Shown here: piece by piece, positions 23,196 through 31,607 of the stretch
Layout: the number at the start of each line of letters is the position of its first letter
How positions within the stretch are numbered: position 1 is the first letter of the stretch
NCBI GenBank assembly: GCA_030018265.1
Contig: JASEFX010000023.1
Coordinates: forward strand, 1-32,960
Reading direction: 5' to 3'
DNA from: Candidatus Saccharicenans sp.
GTDB taxonomy: Bacteria > Acidobacteriota > Aminicenantia > Aminicenantales > Saccharicenantaceae
Length of the DNA stretch: 32,960 nucleotides
Notes under the pieces: generated by a model
Told to the model about the DNA's origin: nothing
What the model saw: the letters and a program-made list of their open reading frames with translations, nothing else
Databases searched by the model: none
Translations under genes and position numbers: made by a program

Positions 23196-25949
23196 ATGCC
23201 TAAAATATTAAAAAATTTTTTATGGCTTTCTGTTCTTCTGGTATTGCTTGCCTCACTCACCGTGGCTCAGGAAAGAGGATCTGTCCGCGGGGTGGTTAAA
23301 AACCCGGACGGCCAGGTAATTGAAGAAGCCACGGTAATCATTTCGGGCAAGCCGTTGCCGCTCGGCCGGGAATTTATCACCGGCAGGGACGGAAACTTCC
23401 TGTTCCAGGCCCTGCCGCCGGGAAAATACACCCTGGTGGTAACTCATCCTGAGTACATCGACTTCACAGCGGAAGTGGTGGTGTCCATCGACCGCCAGAC
23501 CTTCGTCAACGCTGTTCTCCAGCCGATGGGAAAAATTACCGAAGAGGTGACAGTGGTGGCCGCCACCCCGATGGTTGACATCAAGTCAACAGAAATTTCC
23601 TCCAACTGGGTATCCGAAGTTGTCCAGAAGCTGCCGCTCGGACGCTCTTACGCTTCGCTTTTCCAGCTGGCTCCGGGCGTGGCTGACAACCGCGATTTCG
23701 CTCCTCAGGCCGGAGGAAACAAGCAGGATAATGTTTATCTTTACGATGGTTCCAACATAACGAACCCCTTCTTCGGTTATCTCGGCTCTAATTTTTCCGA
23801 GATGGACATTCAGGAAGTGAATATTAAAAGGGGCGGGATCAGCGCTGAATTCGGTCGGGCAGCCGGGATGGTCACCAACGCCATAACCAGGTCCGGCTCG
23901 AATGAAATCAGCGGCACTTTCCGTTTCGTTTTCGAACCCTCGGAGTTCACCTGGAAAAGCAAGGATCCGAATCTGGTGACCAAGTACGATAGATACACTC
24001 CATCTATCGGCCTGGGTGGACCGGTTCTTAAAAACCGGCTGTGGTGGTATGTCTCTGCCAACCTGCCTTATTCCAGGACCACCGGCCGCATTAACAATCT
24101 TGGACCGGTGCCGGACGCCAAGAGCACCGGCAATGAATTCTTTGTGAAACTCACGGCGAATCCCTGGAGAGCACATCTGTTTTCTGTAAGCTTCAGAAAC
24201 AATGATTATGTCAACAGGAATTCCGGCATCGGAGTGAATGATGCTCCCAGCGTCGCCGTGAACGCTAACGGCCTTTCGAGAATAATTTATGCTTCCTGGG
24301 TCTGGACGATAACTCAATCGACCCTCCTTGAAGTCAAGTACGACCACGTGAACGAAAACCACGATAGCGTGCCGATTACCGAGCTCGGATATCTGCCGCT
24401 TCCTTTTGATTACCAGCATCCAGAAAGGATGGGATATTTCCGGACAGCATCCGGATATGTCTTTCCTCCTGCCACCACCACCGGACAGTACATCGGAGCT
24501 GCTTCTGAATACAATACTCAGAATTTCTTCCGGGATGAGTTTAAGGTGGTCTTCACCAAATATTTAGATTTCGCCAGACATTCACACGTGATAAAAGCCG
24601 GTTTCAGTTATGATGACGGCGGCGAATACCTGAGGAGGCTGGCCAACGGCTGGGGAAGCATAATTCTGACCACCTATGCCGGTCAGCCGGCTTTCAGGTG
24701 CCGGTACTACACCGAGCAACCAGCTCAGGATTCCCGCGGCCGCACCTACGGAATTTTTGTTCAGGATAACATCACCATCGGCGAACAGCTCACTCTGTCC
24801 CTGGGCGTTCTTCTTAATCGCGACGAATTCAGCGTGAAAACAGATCAGAAGATAAGGTTCCTGGTGTTCAACTTTGACAGAGAAATTCAACCGCGGGTTG
24901 GCTTTACCTATGTTCTAAACCCGAAAGTAGGGGATAAACTCTATGCCACCTTCGGGCGGTACAACAACATGGACAACCGTTCACTGTCGAGAGCGGCTGC
25001 TCCTGTTCGTATCTACCGCACGGATACGTATTTTTCTGCCGCTGATGGGACCCGACTGGCGGACGTGGTTCAGGCCAACGAAACCGGAAAAATCATTCAT
25101 CCCGACGTCAAGCCGACATACACCGACGAAGTGGTGGCTGGTTACAGCCGGCCGATCGCCAGACACTGGAGCATAGACATCTGGGGTCAGTACCGCTACG
25201 TAAGAAATGTCATCGAGGATTTCCCCACGAGAAATCGCGAGACTTCCCCTTCGAGCTATATTTACGATAATCTGAACGGTCAGCTTTATTCCTGGGAATT
25301 CCTGCCTCCTGACATTCAGGCAAAAATCCCGCAAACCGGATTCACCCCGTTCTTCGTTTCCAGAGCCCAGAGAATTTATAAAGCCCTGAGCGTTGAGGTG
25401 AAGAAGCAATATTCCGACAGGTGGTCGCTGAATGTTATGTACACGCTCAGCCGGATGAGCGGCAACTGGGATCTGGATTACGCTCCCGGAACCGCTCTGT
25501 TTTACGCCTCATCATATCTTGAAGATGCTCCGGGGTTGTATCTGAGAGATGCGAACCGCAAGGGTATTCTCTCTGGAGACCGGACTCATATCCTGAAGGT
25601 TTTCGGTACCTGGCAGTTCCTGAAGAGATTCTATTTTGGAGGCTATTTCAGGCTTCAGAGCGGAGCTCCGTGGGAAAAGAGAGGGCTTGATTATTACGGC
25701 AACTACTACCGTTACCTGGAACCTGCTGGAAGCCACCGGCTGAAAACCTGGGTCAACACCGATATGCAGATTTCATATGAGGTTCCACTCGGAAGGTTGA
25801 GGGCGGTGGTTGAAGCCAGGATGATGAATGTCTTCAACACTCAGACAGTTCTGAGGATCGACGTCAGAGGCGATCAGCCGACATTTATGAACCCCATTTC
25901 CTATGCGCCGCCGCGAACCTTCGCTCTGACATTTTATCTTAACTATTAA
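23196..25949 (+). CDS. TonB-dependent receptor with carboxypeptidase-regulatory-like N-domain, 917 aa
   Basis: This is a second outer-membrane receptor of the same architecture: signal peptide (1-24, TVAQ region), Ig-like domain (about 28-115, GSVRGVVKNPDGQVIEEAT), plug (about 118-235, LPLGRSYASLFQLAPGV and FGRAAGMVTNAITRSGSN) and a barrel ending in FYLNY with a terminal Tyr. The linker before the plug (EEVTVVAATPMVDIKST) is nearly the same as in the first receptor (EEVTVVGQAPLIDVKST), but the barrel is shorter and differs, so the pair are paralogues rather than a recent copy. The ATG has AAAGGAGG five bases upstream. The substrate is unknown. Confidence 0.93.
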   Translation: MPKILKNFLWLSVLLVLLASLTVAQERGSVRGVVKNPDGQVIEEATVIISGKPLPLGREFITGRDGNFLFQALPPGKYTLVVTHPEYIDFTAEVVVSIDRQTFVNAVLQPMGKITEEVTVVAATPMVDIKSTEISSNWVSEVVQKLPLGRSYASLFQLAPGVADNRDFAPQAGGNKQDNVYLYDGSNITNPFFGYLGSNFSEMDIQEVNIKRGGISAEFGRAAGMVTNAITRSGSNEISGTFRFVFEPSEFTWKSKDPNLVTKYDRYTPSIGLGGPVLKNRLWWYVSANLPYSRTTGRINNLGPVPDAKSTGNEFFVKLTANPWRAHLFSVSFRNNDYVNRNSGIGVNDAPSVAVNANGLSRIIYASWVWTITQSTLLEVKYDHVNENHDSVPITELGYLPLPFDYQHPERMGYFRTASGYVFPPATTTGQYIGAASEYNTQNFFRDEFKVVFTKYLDFARHSHVIKAGFSYDDGGEYLRRLANGWGSIILTTYAGQPAFRCRYYTEQPAQDSRGRTYGIFVQDNITIGEQLTLSLGVLLNRDEFSVKTDQKIRFLVFNFDREIQPRVGFTYVLNPKVGDKLYATFGRYNNMDNRSLSRAAAPVRIYRTDTYFSAADGTRLADVVQANETGKIIHPDVKPTYTDEVVAGYSRPIARHWSIDIWGQYRYVRNVIEDFPTRNRETSPSSYIYDNLNGQLYSWEFLPPDIQAKIPQTGFTPFFVSRAQRIYKALSVEVKKQYSDRWSLNVMYTLSRMSGNWDLDYAPGTALFYASSYLEDAPGLYLRDANRKGILSGDRTHILKVFGTWQFLKRFYFGGYFRLQSGAPWEKRGLDYYGNYYRYLEPAGSHRLKTWVNTDMQISYEVPLGRLRAVVEARMMNVFNTQTVLRIDVRGDQPTFMNPISYAPPRTFALTFYLNY

Positions 25950-25984
25950 AGCCGGAAACGAACGCTTCCGCTACGTTCAGCGAG

Positions 25985-26024
25985 CGGGGAGGGGAGGCAA
26001 AATTCCCCTCCCCGTTTTATTTTT
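25985..26024 (+). terminator. Intrinsic terminator of the second receptor gene
   Basis: An 11-bp perfect stem, CGGGGAGGGGA (25985-25995) with TCCCCTCCCCG (26004-26014), is followed by TTTTATTTTT. Its T-run overlaps the last codons of the convergent tautomerase-like gene. Confidence 0.93.
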
Positions 26025-26223
26025 CGGGCTTTTTGCCGTATTTTTCAGAAGCCAGAACTCCGGCCGTTATGAATTCATCCAGAGGAATTTCCTGAATCCA
26101 CACTCTTATGGTTTCCAGAGGAGCCTGAATTGACTCCTGCACCGCCCGGGTTACCGCCTCCAGCAGGGCTTTTTTCTGCTCCTTGCTCCGTCCTTCTAAA
26201 AGATGAATTTCTATCAGTGGCAT
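26017..26223 (-). CDS. 4-oxalocrotonate tautomerase family protein
   Basis: The 68-residue protein begins Met-Pro-Leu-Ile-Glu. In this family Met is removed so that Pro becomes the N-terminal catalytic base. The rest follows the tautomerase fold: EGRSKEQKKALLEAVTRAV helix, then ETIRVWIQEIP strand, with an Arg at the usual substrate-binding position. Subunits of this length form hexamers. The physiological substrate is unknown, as for most small members. GGGAGGGT precedes the ATG. It is the last of three same-strand genes (transglutaminase-like lipoprotein, Nudix, tautomerase), 112 bases after the Nudix gene. Confidence 0.9.
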   Translation of the reverse strand: MPLIEIHLLEGRSKEQKKALLEAVTRAVQESIQAPLETIRVWIQEIPLDEFITAGVLASEKYGKKPEK

Positions 26224-26335
26224 TTTACCCTCCCGTTTATAATTTATTGAATATCGTCCGGCGAGCGCTGTTTGAAGATATCTATTGCCCGGCTCCCTAA
26301 AAAAGCGAGTTTTACGTTGACCGGGAAACCGCGGG

Positions 26336-26995
26336 TTACACTTTTTCTGTCAGGTCCTCCGTCCTGCTGATTATTTCCAGCAGCTCGCTTAGAATCATGG
26401 CCGTCGCTCCCCAGATTTTGTGCTGACCGAACTCATAGAAGGGAACCAGAAATTTCTGACCACGTAGAGTCCAGTATTCCTGCTTGAGATTCTTTCGGTC
26501 AAGAAGGTGTGACAGCGGGACCTCGATGATTTCCGCCACTTCCAGCTGACAGGGCTTAAAATTGATTTCGCGGCTGGTGATAGCCACCACCGGGTGAATG
26601 CAATAATTGCTGCGTTCGACATAGAGCGGAGTGAGCAAACCGGCAATCTTCAGCTGTTCTTCTTCCAGTCCGATTTCTTCTCTGGCCTCTCGCAGGGCAG
26701 CCTCGACAAAACTTTCACCCTCTTTCAACCCGCCTCCCGGAAAGGAAATCTGGTTCTGGTGGTGGTTGCCCAGGCTGGTTCTGAGAATAAAAACGATATG
26801 GGGTTGAGAATCTCTGGGGTAAATCAGAATCAGCACCGCCGCTTTCAGGCATCTTCCCCGGGCATCCAGCCAGGTCAGTGACGATGGAGGCGGGAGCGGA
26901 CTGAGTTTCAATTGTGCGTTCAATCCTGGAAGAGAGCCGGAGAGCCTTTCAGGCAAAAATTTCTGGAGGAAGTCGATGTTCAAATTATTTTTCAT
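26336..26995 (-). CDS. Nudix hydrolase, CoA pyrophosphatase-like
   Basis: The 219-residue protein has a Nudix box near residues 89-111, GGLKEGESFVEAALREAREE plus IGL, which binds Mg and cleaves nucleoside diphosphate-linked substrates. Directly before it lies FILRTSLGNHHQNQISFPGG, which resembles the NuCoA motif of CoA pyrophosphatases such as E. coli NudL, so CoA or acyl-CoA is the likely substrate. The length also fits that branch. It starts 42 bases after the transglutaminase-like gene and has no clear ribosome site, which suggests it depends on upstream translation or uses a weak site. Confidence 0.88.
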   Translation of the reverse strand: MKNNLNIDFLQKFLPERLSGSLPGLNAQLKLSPLPPPSSLTWLDARGRCLKAAVLILIYPRDSQPHIVFILRTSLGNHHQNQISFPGGGLKEGESFVEAALREAREEIGLEEEQLKIAGLLTPLYVERSNYCIHPVVAITSREINFKPCQLEVAEIIEVPLSHLLDRKNLKQEYWTLRGQKFLVPFYEFGQHKIWGATAMILSELLEIISRTEDLTEKV

Positions 26996-27037
26996 CGGCT
27001 GTCCGGTTCACCCTAAAGCTATTCATGGTGTCCATTT

Positions 27038-29695
27038 TTATTTGAGCCAGATAAGAGTTCTTACCAGCTGATCTCCTGTGCCAATCCGGTAACCCTCAGA
27101 AAAGAAGATGACCTGATTTCCCTGGCGGCAGGCCACAGCCAGCGGCAGGGAAAAACTCTGTCTGTTAAAAGTCCTGGGAAACGATTCCCGCAAATGATTT
27201 CCGCGGTCGTAAAGTAATCGAACAGTTGCGGGCAGTTGCCGGTAGGCTTCAGCTCCGAAACCGGGAGGCAGAGTGTCCCGTGCGACCACAATCGCCAGCT
27301 GTCCGGACCAGGAAGAAAAATGATGAGCCAGCGATTGCAGCTCCTCCATAAGATGCTTCGTCGGTTCCCGGTAAGGTTCTATCAACAGTAGGATGTAACT
27401 TCCTTTAAGAAAGCTGGAAAGAGTAACCGGGAGTTGGTCTTTTAAGTCAAAAACTTCAACTTCCGGGTCGAAGTAGCCGATAACTTCCGGTTCCTGGAAT
27501 CCGGTCCTCAGCGTAAATTTCACCCTGTTTTCTCTTCCAGGTAGAACGTCAAAGAACTTCAGCCGGCAGAGAACACTGCCGTCCGGCTGACGGTTGCCGC
27601 TTATCAAAAGATAATGTCCCGGGTCAACGCGGAGGGTGAAGGGAAAAGATTTAACGGCCGGGTCGTTCTCGTAGTCCAGAGTGCGGTACCACCCCTGGCT
27701 GAATTGAGCCAGGGTGGAATGACTGTAATAAGACGGCTGCGGCAGTCCCGGAGCCGATTCATAATCGATAATCAGCGTCGACTTTTCATCCGTTCCGCTT
27801 TCGGGTTTTTCCTGGCCGAAGTATATTTCTTTCCAGTCGCCGTTTTTCAGATAACAGGGCCGGCCGGTAGCCCGGTCAAGCCGGGCGGGAATGCCCAGCG
27901 ACCTGGCCATCGCCACAAAAAGTATTTTCATCGAATAAACATCACCGCGTCCGAGCTCGACCATTCCTTGTGGCAGCAGCGGCACGCCGTAATAGTTGGT
28001 GCTGTCAAGCATGATGTTGTTTTTTATCCAGCCGGCAATTTTTTCAGGGTCGGTTATGAATTCCTTTTTGAGATTTTCGGGGAATTTCTCCTGCAGATAC
28101 CGCCGCCAGGGGCTCAGAAGTTCGCGACCGATGCGAGGAGAGAGAACATACCTGATGTAAGTTTCTTCATCCATTTCAGCCGGACGCGGCTGGCTTTCAC
28201 GCAGGTGATGGAGAAGGGTGCTGGCCGGGGTGTCACGCAGGTCTTTTTCGGTGATCGCTCCGAGCAGAGCGAGACCTTCCTGAAATTCTTCGGGTTTGAG
28301 CTGGTAGAGATAATCGAGGATTTCCGGCCAGTTGCCGCGGCTGAGCTCGAGATATTTCCACACAGGTTCTTCAGGCAGTCCTTTTTCCCGGGCGAAGATG
28401 GCGGCAATTTCCGGTCTGATGAAAGTGGATTCGTAAGCTGCTCTTTTGATGTCTTCAAGTCTTAACCTTCTTTTATTTTCCTCCTCTTTCACCGGATCCG
28501 GCGGCTCAACCGGGCGTTCCGCCGGGGGAATTATATCTAGGTCTTCTTCTCTTTCTGTTAGGTCGGGTTCGCTGAGGGTTAATTTTATATGGTCATTTTT
28601 TCCGGCCGAAACCTTTTCCCGGGCGACAAGTCCATTCTTGCGGGCAATGACCATGAGGTCGCCATAGCCGGTGATCAACGAAGCCTGACCTTTTTTATCG
28701 GTTAGTTTGACCGCTATCGGGTAGAATTCCGCATAGTTGTAAAGACAGAACTCTACCGTGGCTTCCGGAACCGGCCTTCCAGAAGTATCATAAACTTCCA
28801 CCAGCAGCCTGGCGGTCGGGGCGTACATCGGAAGCTGATTTATTCTGGTGTAAAGTTCTGTCCGCTCCAGGACTTCTTCCGGGCCGGAGTACTGACCGAA
28901 GACGGTCGTGTGGACCATCATCGCTCTTTTAGCCGGGCCAGTGAACCATCCCATATTGAGCTCGGGTTCAGGTTCGCAGGCGCCGAGGTAATACCAGCGG
29001 CCGTTGACCCAGACTTCAACCCAGGCATGGTTGTCATCGGTGTGAGCCCAGCGCGGTGTGTACACCTGACGGGCGGGAATGGAGACAGCCCGGAGAGCGG
29101 CCACGGTAAAGGTCGATTCCTCGCCGCAGCGGCCGAAGGCAGTCCTGACCGTGGCCAGCGGAGCCGAGGTTCGTTCATCGGTCGGCCGGTAGGTTACTTT
29201 CTCGTGACACCAGTGGTTGACTTCTAAAGCCGCCCGGTACATATCCAGATCCTTGATTCTGTTTTTCAGCTCTTCAATGAATACCTGCCGGGCCAGGTCT
29301 GGATTTTCGTTGTTCACGCGATAGGGGAGAACGAAGTGTCGGAAGATTTCATCCGGGATGGATTTTCCCCAGGGAAAATAGCTCCTGGCTTCGAGCGCTG
29401 TTCTGACCTGCTGCAGAAAATAATTTCCGTCGAGATTGGCCAGGTCGCTGAGAGGCATAAAAGCGTAAAGAAACTCCAGCGCTTCCCTTTCTTCGGTTTT
29501 GAGTCCGTTCATCACGGAGAAAAGTTCCTGCTGTCGTCCGCGGGCAAGTTCAGCTCTTTTGAGAAACTGGCGATGAACCAGTTTTCTGTAGGCCGGGTCT
29601 TTTATGAAATGCTCCTCCCGACTGCAGGCAGGAAACAGCAGGCAGGCGGCGAAGGTCAATATTAACAGGAGACTCAGGACGTTTATTTTTTTCAT
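27038..29695 (-). CDS. Transglutaminase-like lipoprotein with a second, degenerate transglutaminase-like domain
   Basis: The 885-residue protein has a lipoprotein signal, LFPAC with Cys24 (a second Cys at 18 is possible). The first transglutaminase-like core (about 155-250) keeps Cys190 in GRCGEES and His223 in DNHAWVEVW. The usual Asp is followed here by GACEPEPE, so the acid may be supplied by Glu. An Ig-like region follows (about 295-375), then an acidic-proline linker (about 378-405). A second core-like stretch (about 548-626, GDVYSMKILFVAMARSLGIPARL) lacks the Cys. The C-terminus (about 760-885) looks thioredoxin-like without a CXXC pair. The ATG at 29695 is preferred over one twelve codons earlier because AGAGG lies six bases before it and the predicted transcript starts near 29736. 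It heads a likely operon with the Nudix and tautomerase genes. Confidence 0.85.
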   Translation of the reverse strand: MKKINVLSLLLILTFAACLLFPACSREEHFIKDPAYRKLVHRQFLKRAELARGRQQELFSVMNGLKTEEREALEFLYAFMPLSDLANLDGNYFLQQVRTALEARSYFPWGKSIPDEIFRHFVLPYRVNNENPDLARQVFIEELKNRIKDLDMYRAALEVNHWCHEKVTYRPTDERTSAPLATVRTAFGRCGEESTFTVAALRAVSIPARQVYTPRWAHTDDNHAWVEVWVNGRWYYLGACEPEPELNMGWFTGPAKRAMMVHTTVFGQYSGPEEVLERTELYTRINQLPMYAPTARLLVEVYDTSGRPVPEATVEFCLYNYAEFYPIAVKLTDKKGQASLITGYGDLMVIARKNGLVAREKVSAGKNDHIKLTLSEPDLTEREEDLDIIPPAERPVEPPDPVKEEENKRRLRLEDIKRAAYESTFIRPEIAAIFAREKGLPEEPVWKYLELSRGNWPEILDYLYQLKPEEFQEGLALLGAITEKDLRDTPASTLLHHLRESQPRPAEMDEETYIRYVLSPRIGRELLSPWRRYLQEKFPENLKKEFITDPEKIAGWIKNNIMLDSTNYYGVPLLPQGMVELGRGDVYSMKILFVAMARSLGIPARLDRATGRPCYLKNGDWKEIYFGQEKPESGTDEKSTLIIDYESAPGLPQPSYYSHSTLAQFSQGWYRTLDYENDPAVKSFPFTLRVDPGHYLLISGNRQPDGSVLCRLKFFDVLPGRENRVKFTLRTGFQEPEVIGYFDPEVEVFDLKDQLPVTLSSFLKGSYILLLIEPYREPTKHLMEELQSLAHHFSSWSGQLAIVVARDTLPPGFGAEAYRQLPATVRLLYDRGNHLRESFPRTFNRQSFSLPLAVACRQGNQVIFFSEGYRIGTGDQLVRTLIWLK

Positions 29696-29742
29696 CTCAA
29701 ACCTCTGGTTTTTATGTTTAAATTTAATCATTCTTAATTCTG

Positions 29743-29771
29743 ATTTTATTCCCCGCTGTTCCTTATATCAA
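29743..29771 (-). promoter_or_regulatory. Promoter of the transglutaminase-like lipoprotein gene
   Basis: On the minus strand TTGATA (29766-29771), a 17-base spacer and TAAAAT (29743-29748) give a near-consensus promoter. Transcription near 29736 leaves about 40 bases of leader to the ATG at 29695. Confidence 0.58.
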
Positions 29772-29786
29772 GAAGTTAAAACTTCT
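29771..29786. promoter_or_regulatory. Perfect 16-bp dyad next to the promoter, possible operator
   Basis: AGAAGTT and AACTTCT (29771-29777, 29780-29786) form a perfect dyad with a two-base centre. On the minus strand it directly abuts the -35 hexamer of the lipoprotein promoter, the usual place for an activator site. It also lies in the gap shared with the divergent namZ-like gene, so it could affect both. The rest of the 29696-30067 gap shows only the two promoters. Confidence 0.35.
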
Positions 29787-30022
29787 CACAACCGCGATTA
29801 TGAAAAAACCCGCATTCCTTTGAAAGGGATGAAACCAGACGGCTGATTCGGATTATCTTCGCCGGCAATTCCTGGCAGCCGGAGAGTTAATTTTTCTTTA
29901 AGAAGATCCCTTCTTTGGCGGAGATCAACCTGATGACCTAATTTCTGGATGATTTTGAGCGGCCAGGTCAGGTCAGACTGGCTCGCTGGAAATTTTTTCT
30001 TTCTATATTTTCCTCCGGAGAT

Positions 30023-30028
30023 TATAAT
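30023..30028 (+). promoter_or_regulatory. Likely -10 element of the namZ-like gene
   Basis: A perfect TATAAT lies here; the -35 region is poor (TTTCTA at 30000-30005). Transcription near 30035 would give a 33-base leader to the ATG at 30068, with GGAG eight bases before it. This argues against the in-frame TTG at 30035 as the start. Confidence 0.4.
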
Positions 30029-30067
30029 TTTTAATTGCTGACAAAAAAGCTAAATGGAGAAAAAATT

Positions 30068-31435
30068 ATGACGCTGTTAAAACTGTTTCTCAGGAAAACA
30101 ATCCGGATTAAATGCCGGCTGGTGGCCTTCGCCATTCTATCGACTTTTTTTCTTCTGGTGATTTCCTGCCGGCTGGAAGAAACTAAAAATCAGACGGCGT
30201 CAGCGGAGTCAGGGATGCCCGCAGTTCGGCCCGGCGTGGAGGTTTTCCTTGAGAAGAAACTTGACCTGGTGCGCGGAAAGAGGGTCGGGCTGATTACCAA
30301 TCCTTCCGGAGTTGACCGGAACCTGCGTTCCACAGCCTGGTTGCTCAAGGAAAATCCTGAAGTTCATCTGGTAGCTCTTTACGGCCCCGAGCACGGAGTG
30401 AGGGGTAACGCTCAGGCGGGCGAATACGTTCCTTTTTATTTTGACGAGAAATTCCAGCTTCCGGTGTTCAGCCTTTACGGTCAATCATTCCGGCCGGCGC
30501 CCGGGATGCTGAAAAACATTGACGAGTACATGAGGTCGTTTGATATTCAGGAAACCGGTAAAATTCCCGAAAAGGGCATGATCGAGAATGTGGAAGTCAT
30601 GATTTTTGACATCCAGGATGTGGGGACCAGGGTTTACACCTACATCGCCACCATGGCCTACGCGATGGAAGCCTGCGCTGAACAGGGTATAGAGTTCATA
30701 GTTCTTGACCGGCCGAATCCGATCACGGGGACAATTATCGAAGGAACCGTGCTGCAGTATCCGGAATTCAGCTCGTTTGTCGGTCTGTATCCGATTCCCC
30801 AGCGGCATGGCCTGACCGTTGGCGAGCTGGCCATTCTGTTCAACGAACTTTTTCTGAAGAAAAAGGCCAGACTTACGGTGGTGCCGATGGAAGGCTGGAG
30901 GAGGGATATGTGGTTCGATCAAACCGGCCTGCCCTGGGTGATGCCTTCGCCCAATATGCCCACGCTGGAGACAGCGGTGGTTTATCCCGGTCAGGTCTAC
31001 CTGGAAGGCACCAACGTATCGGAGGGACGCGGCACCACCAGGCCGTTTGAGCTGTTCGGTGCTCCCTGGATTGACGGCAATGAGTTAAGCGCCCGGCTGA
31101 ACGCCCTCGAGCTTCCCGGCGTCAGATTCCGCGAAGCCTGGTTTACACCCTATTTCTCCAAATATCAGGGTCAGCTCTGCGGCGGCTGCCAGCTGCACGT
31201 GACTGACCGTCAGAGTTTTCACCCGTTTCTCACCAGCCTGTGGATAATCGCTACCATCAGAAATATGTATCCGGAGAAATTCGCTTTTTATCCAGATTAT
31301 TTCGATCGGATTATGGGCAATTCCCGCGTCCGCCAGGACCTGGAAGCCGGGAAATCACCGGCCGAAATTGTCAGGGAACTGCAGCTACAGCTGGAAGAGT
31401 TTGAGCGGCTGAGAAAACCTTATCTGCTGTATTGA
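30068..31435 (+). CDS. NamZ-like exo-beta-N-acetylmuramidase lipoprotein (DUF1343, GH171)
   Basis: Members of this family (Bacillus NamZ/YbbC) release MurNAc from the non-reducing end of peptidoglycan fragments. The 455-residue protein has an N-terminal basic stretch, a hydrophobic core and a lipobox LVISC (Cys34), so it is probably membrane-anchored in the periplasm. Family blocks are clear: VGLITNPSGVD (about 73-83), ALYGPEHGVRG with Glu108 (103-113), DIQDVGTRVYTYIATM, DRPNPITG, QRHGLTVGELA and EGTNVSEGRGTTRPFE. The start is the ATG with GGAG eight bases upstream. It probably serves cell-wall recycling or scavenging of wall fragments. It is divergent from the transglutaminase-like gene. Confidence 0.9.
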   Translation: MTLLKLFLRKTIRIKCRLVAFAILSTFFLLVISCRLEETKNQTASAESGMPAVRPGVEVFLEKKLDLVRGKRVGLITNPSGVDRNLRSTAWLLKENPEVHLVALYGPEHGVRGNAQAGEYVPFYFDEKFQLPVFSLYGQSFRPAPGMLKNIDEYMRSFDIQETGKIPEKGMIENVEVMIFDIQDVGTRVYTYIATMAYAMEACAEQGIEFIVLDRPNPITGTIIEGTVLQYPEFSSFVGLYPIPQRHGLTVGELAILFNELFLKKKARLTVVPMEGWRRDMWFDQTGLPWVMPSPNMPTLETAVVYPGQVYLEGTNVSEGRGTTRPFELFGAPWIDGNELSARLNALELPGVRFREAWFTPYFSKYQGQLCGGCQLHVTDRQSFHPFLTSLWIIATIRNMYPEKFAFYPDYFDRIMGNSRVRQDLEAGKSPAEIVRELQLQLEEFERLRKPYLLY

Positions 31436-31515
31436 GCCTTCTGTCTTTTGAATCGGCCTCTGGCCATGTCTTTTCCGCAGCGCGATGGAAGACCATAAAG
31501 CGGCTGAAATAGCGC

Positions 31516-31545
31516 TTGCCTGAAATTATAGATTTAGCTTAAAAT
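31516..31545 (+). promoter_or_regulatory. Possible promoter of the glutamine synthetase gene
   Basis: TTGCCT (31516-31521) and TAAAAT (31540-31545) are 18 bases apart. A start near 31552 would place the following hairpin at the very 5' end of the mRNA. Confidence 0.35.
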
Positions 31546-31552
31546 ACTTTTC

Positions 31553-31576
31553 CCGGCCGAAACGGCCGGCATTTTT
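31553..31576 (+). terminator. Hairpin with T-run between the namZ-like and glutamine synthetase genes
   Basis: CCGGCCG (31553-31559) pairs with CGGCCGG (31563-31569) around an AAA loop, followed by CATTTTTAT. It is either the terminator of the namZ-like gene, 117 bases after its stop, or a 5' leader hairpin or attenuator of the next gene. Confidence 0.55.
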
Positions 31577-31607
31577 ATCGGCAAAAAAAATATACAGGAA
31601 GGAAAGA

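Noticed and set aside
23586-24419. 277-codon minus-strand open frame
   Set aside because: Antisense to the plug and early barrel of the second TonB-dependent receptor; no recognisable domain.
27614-28465. 283-codon plus-strand open frame
   Set aside because: Antisense to the transglutaminase-like gene, Arg/Gly/Phe-rich composition typical of a shadow frame.
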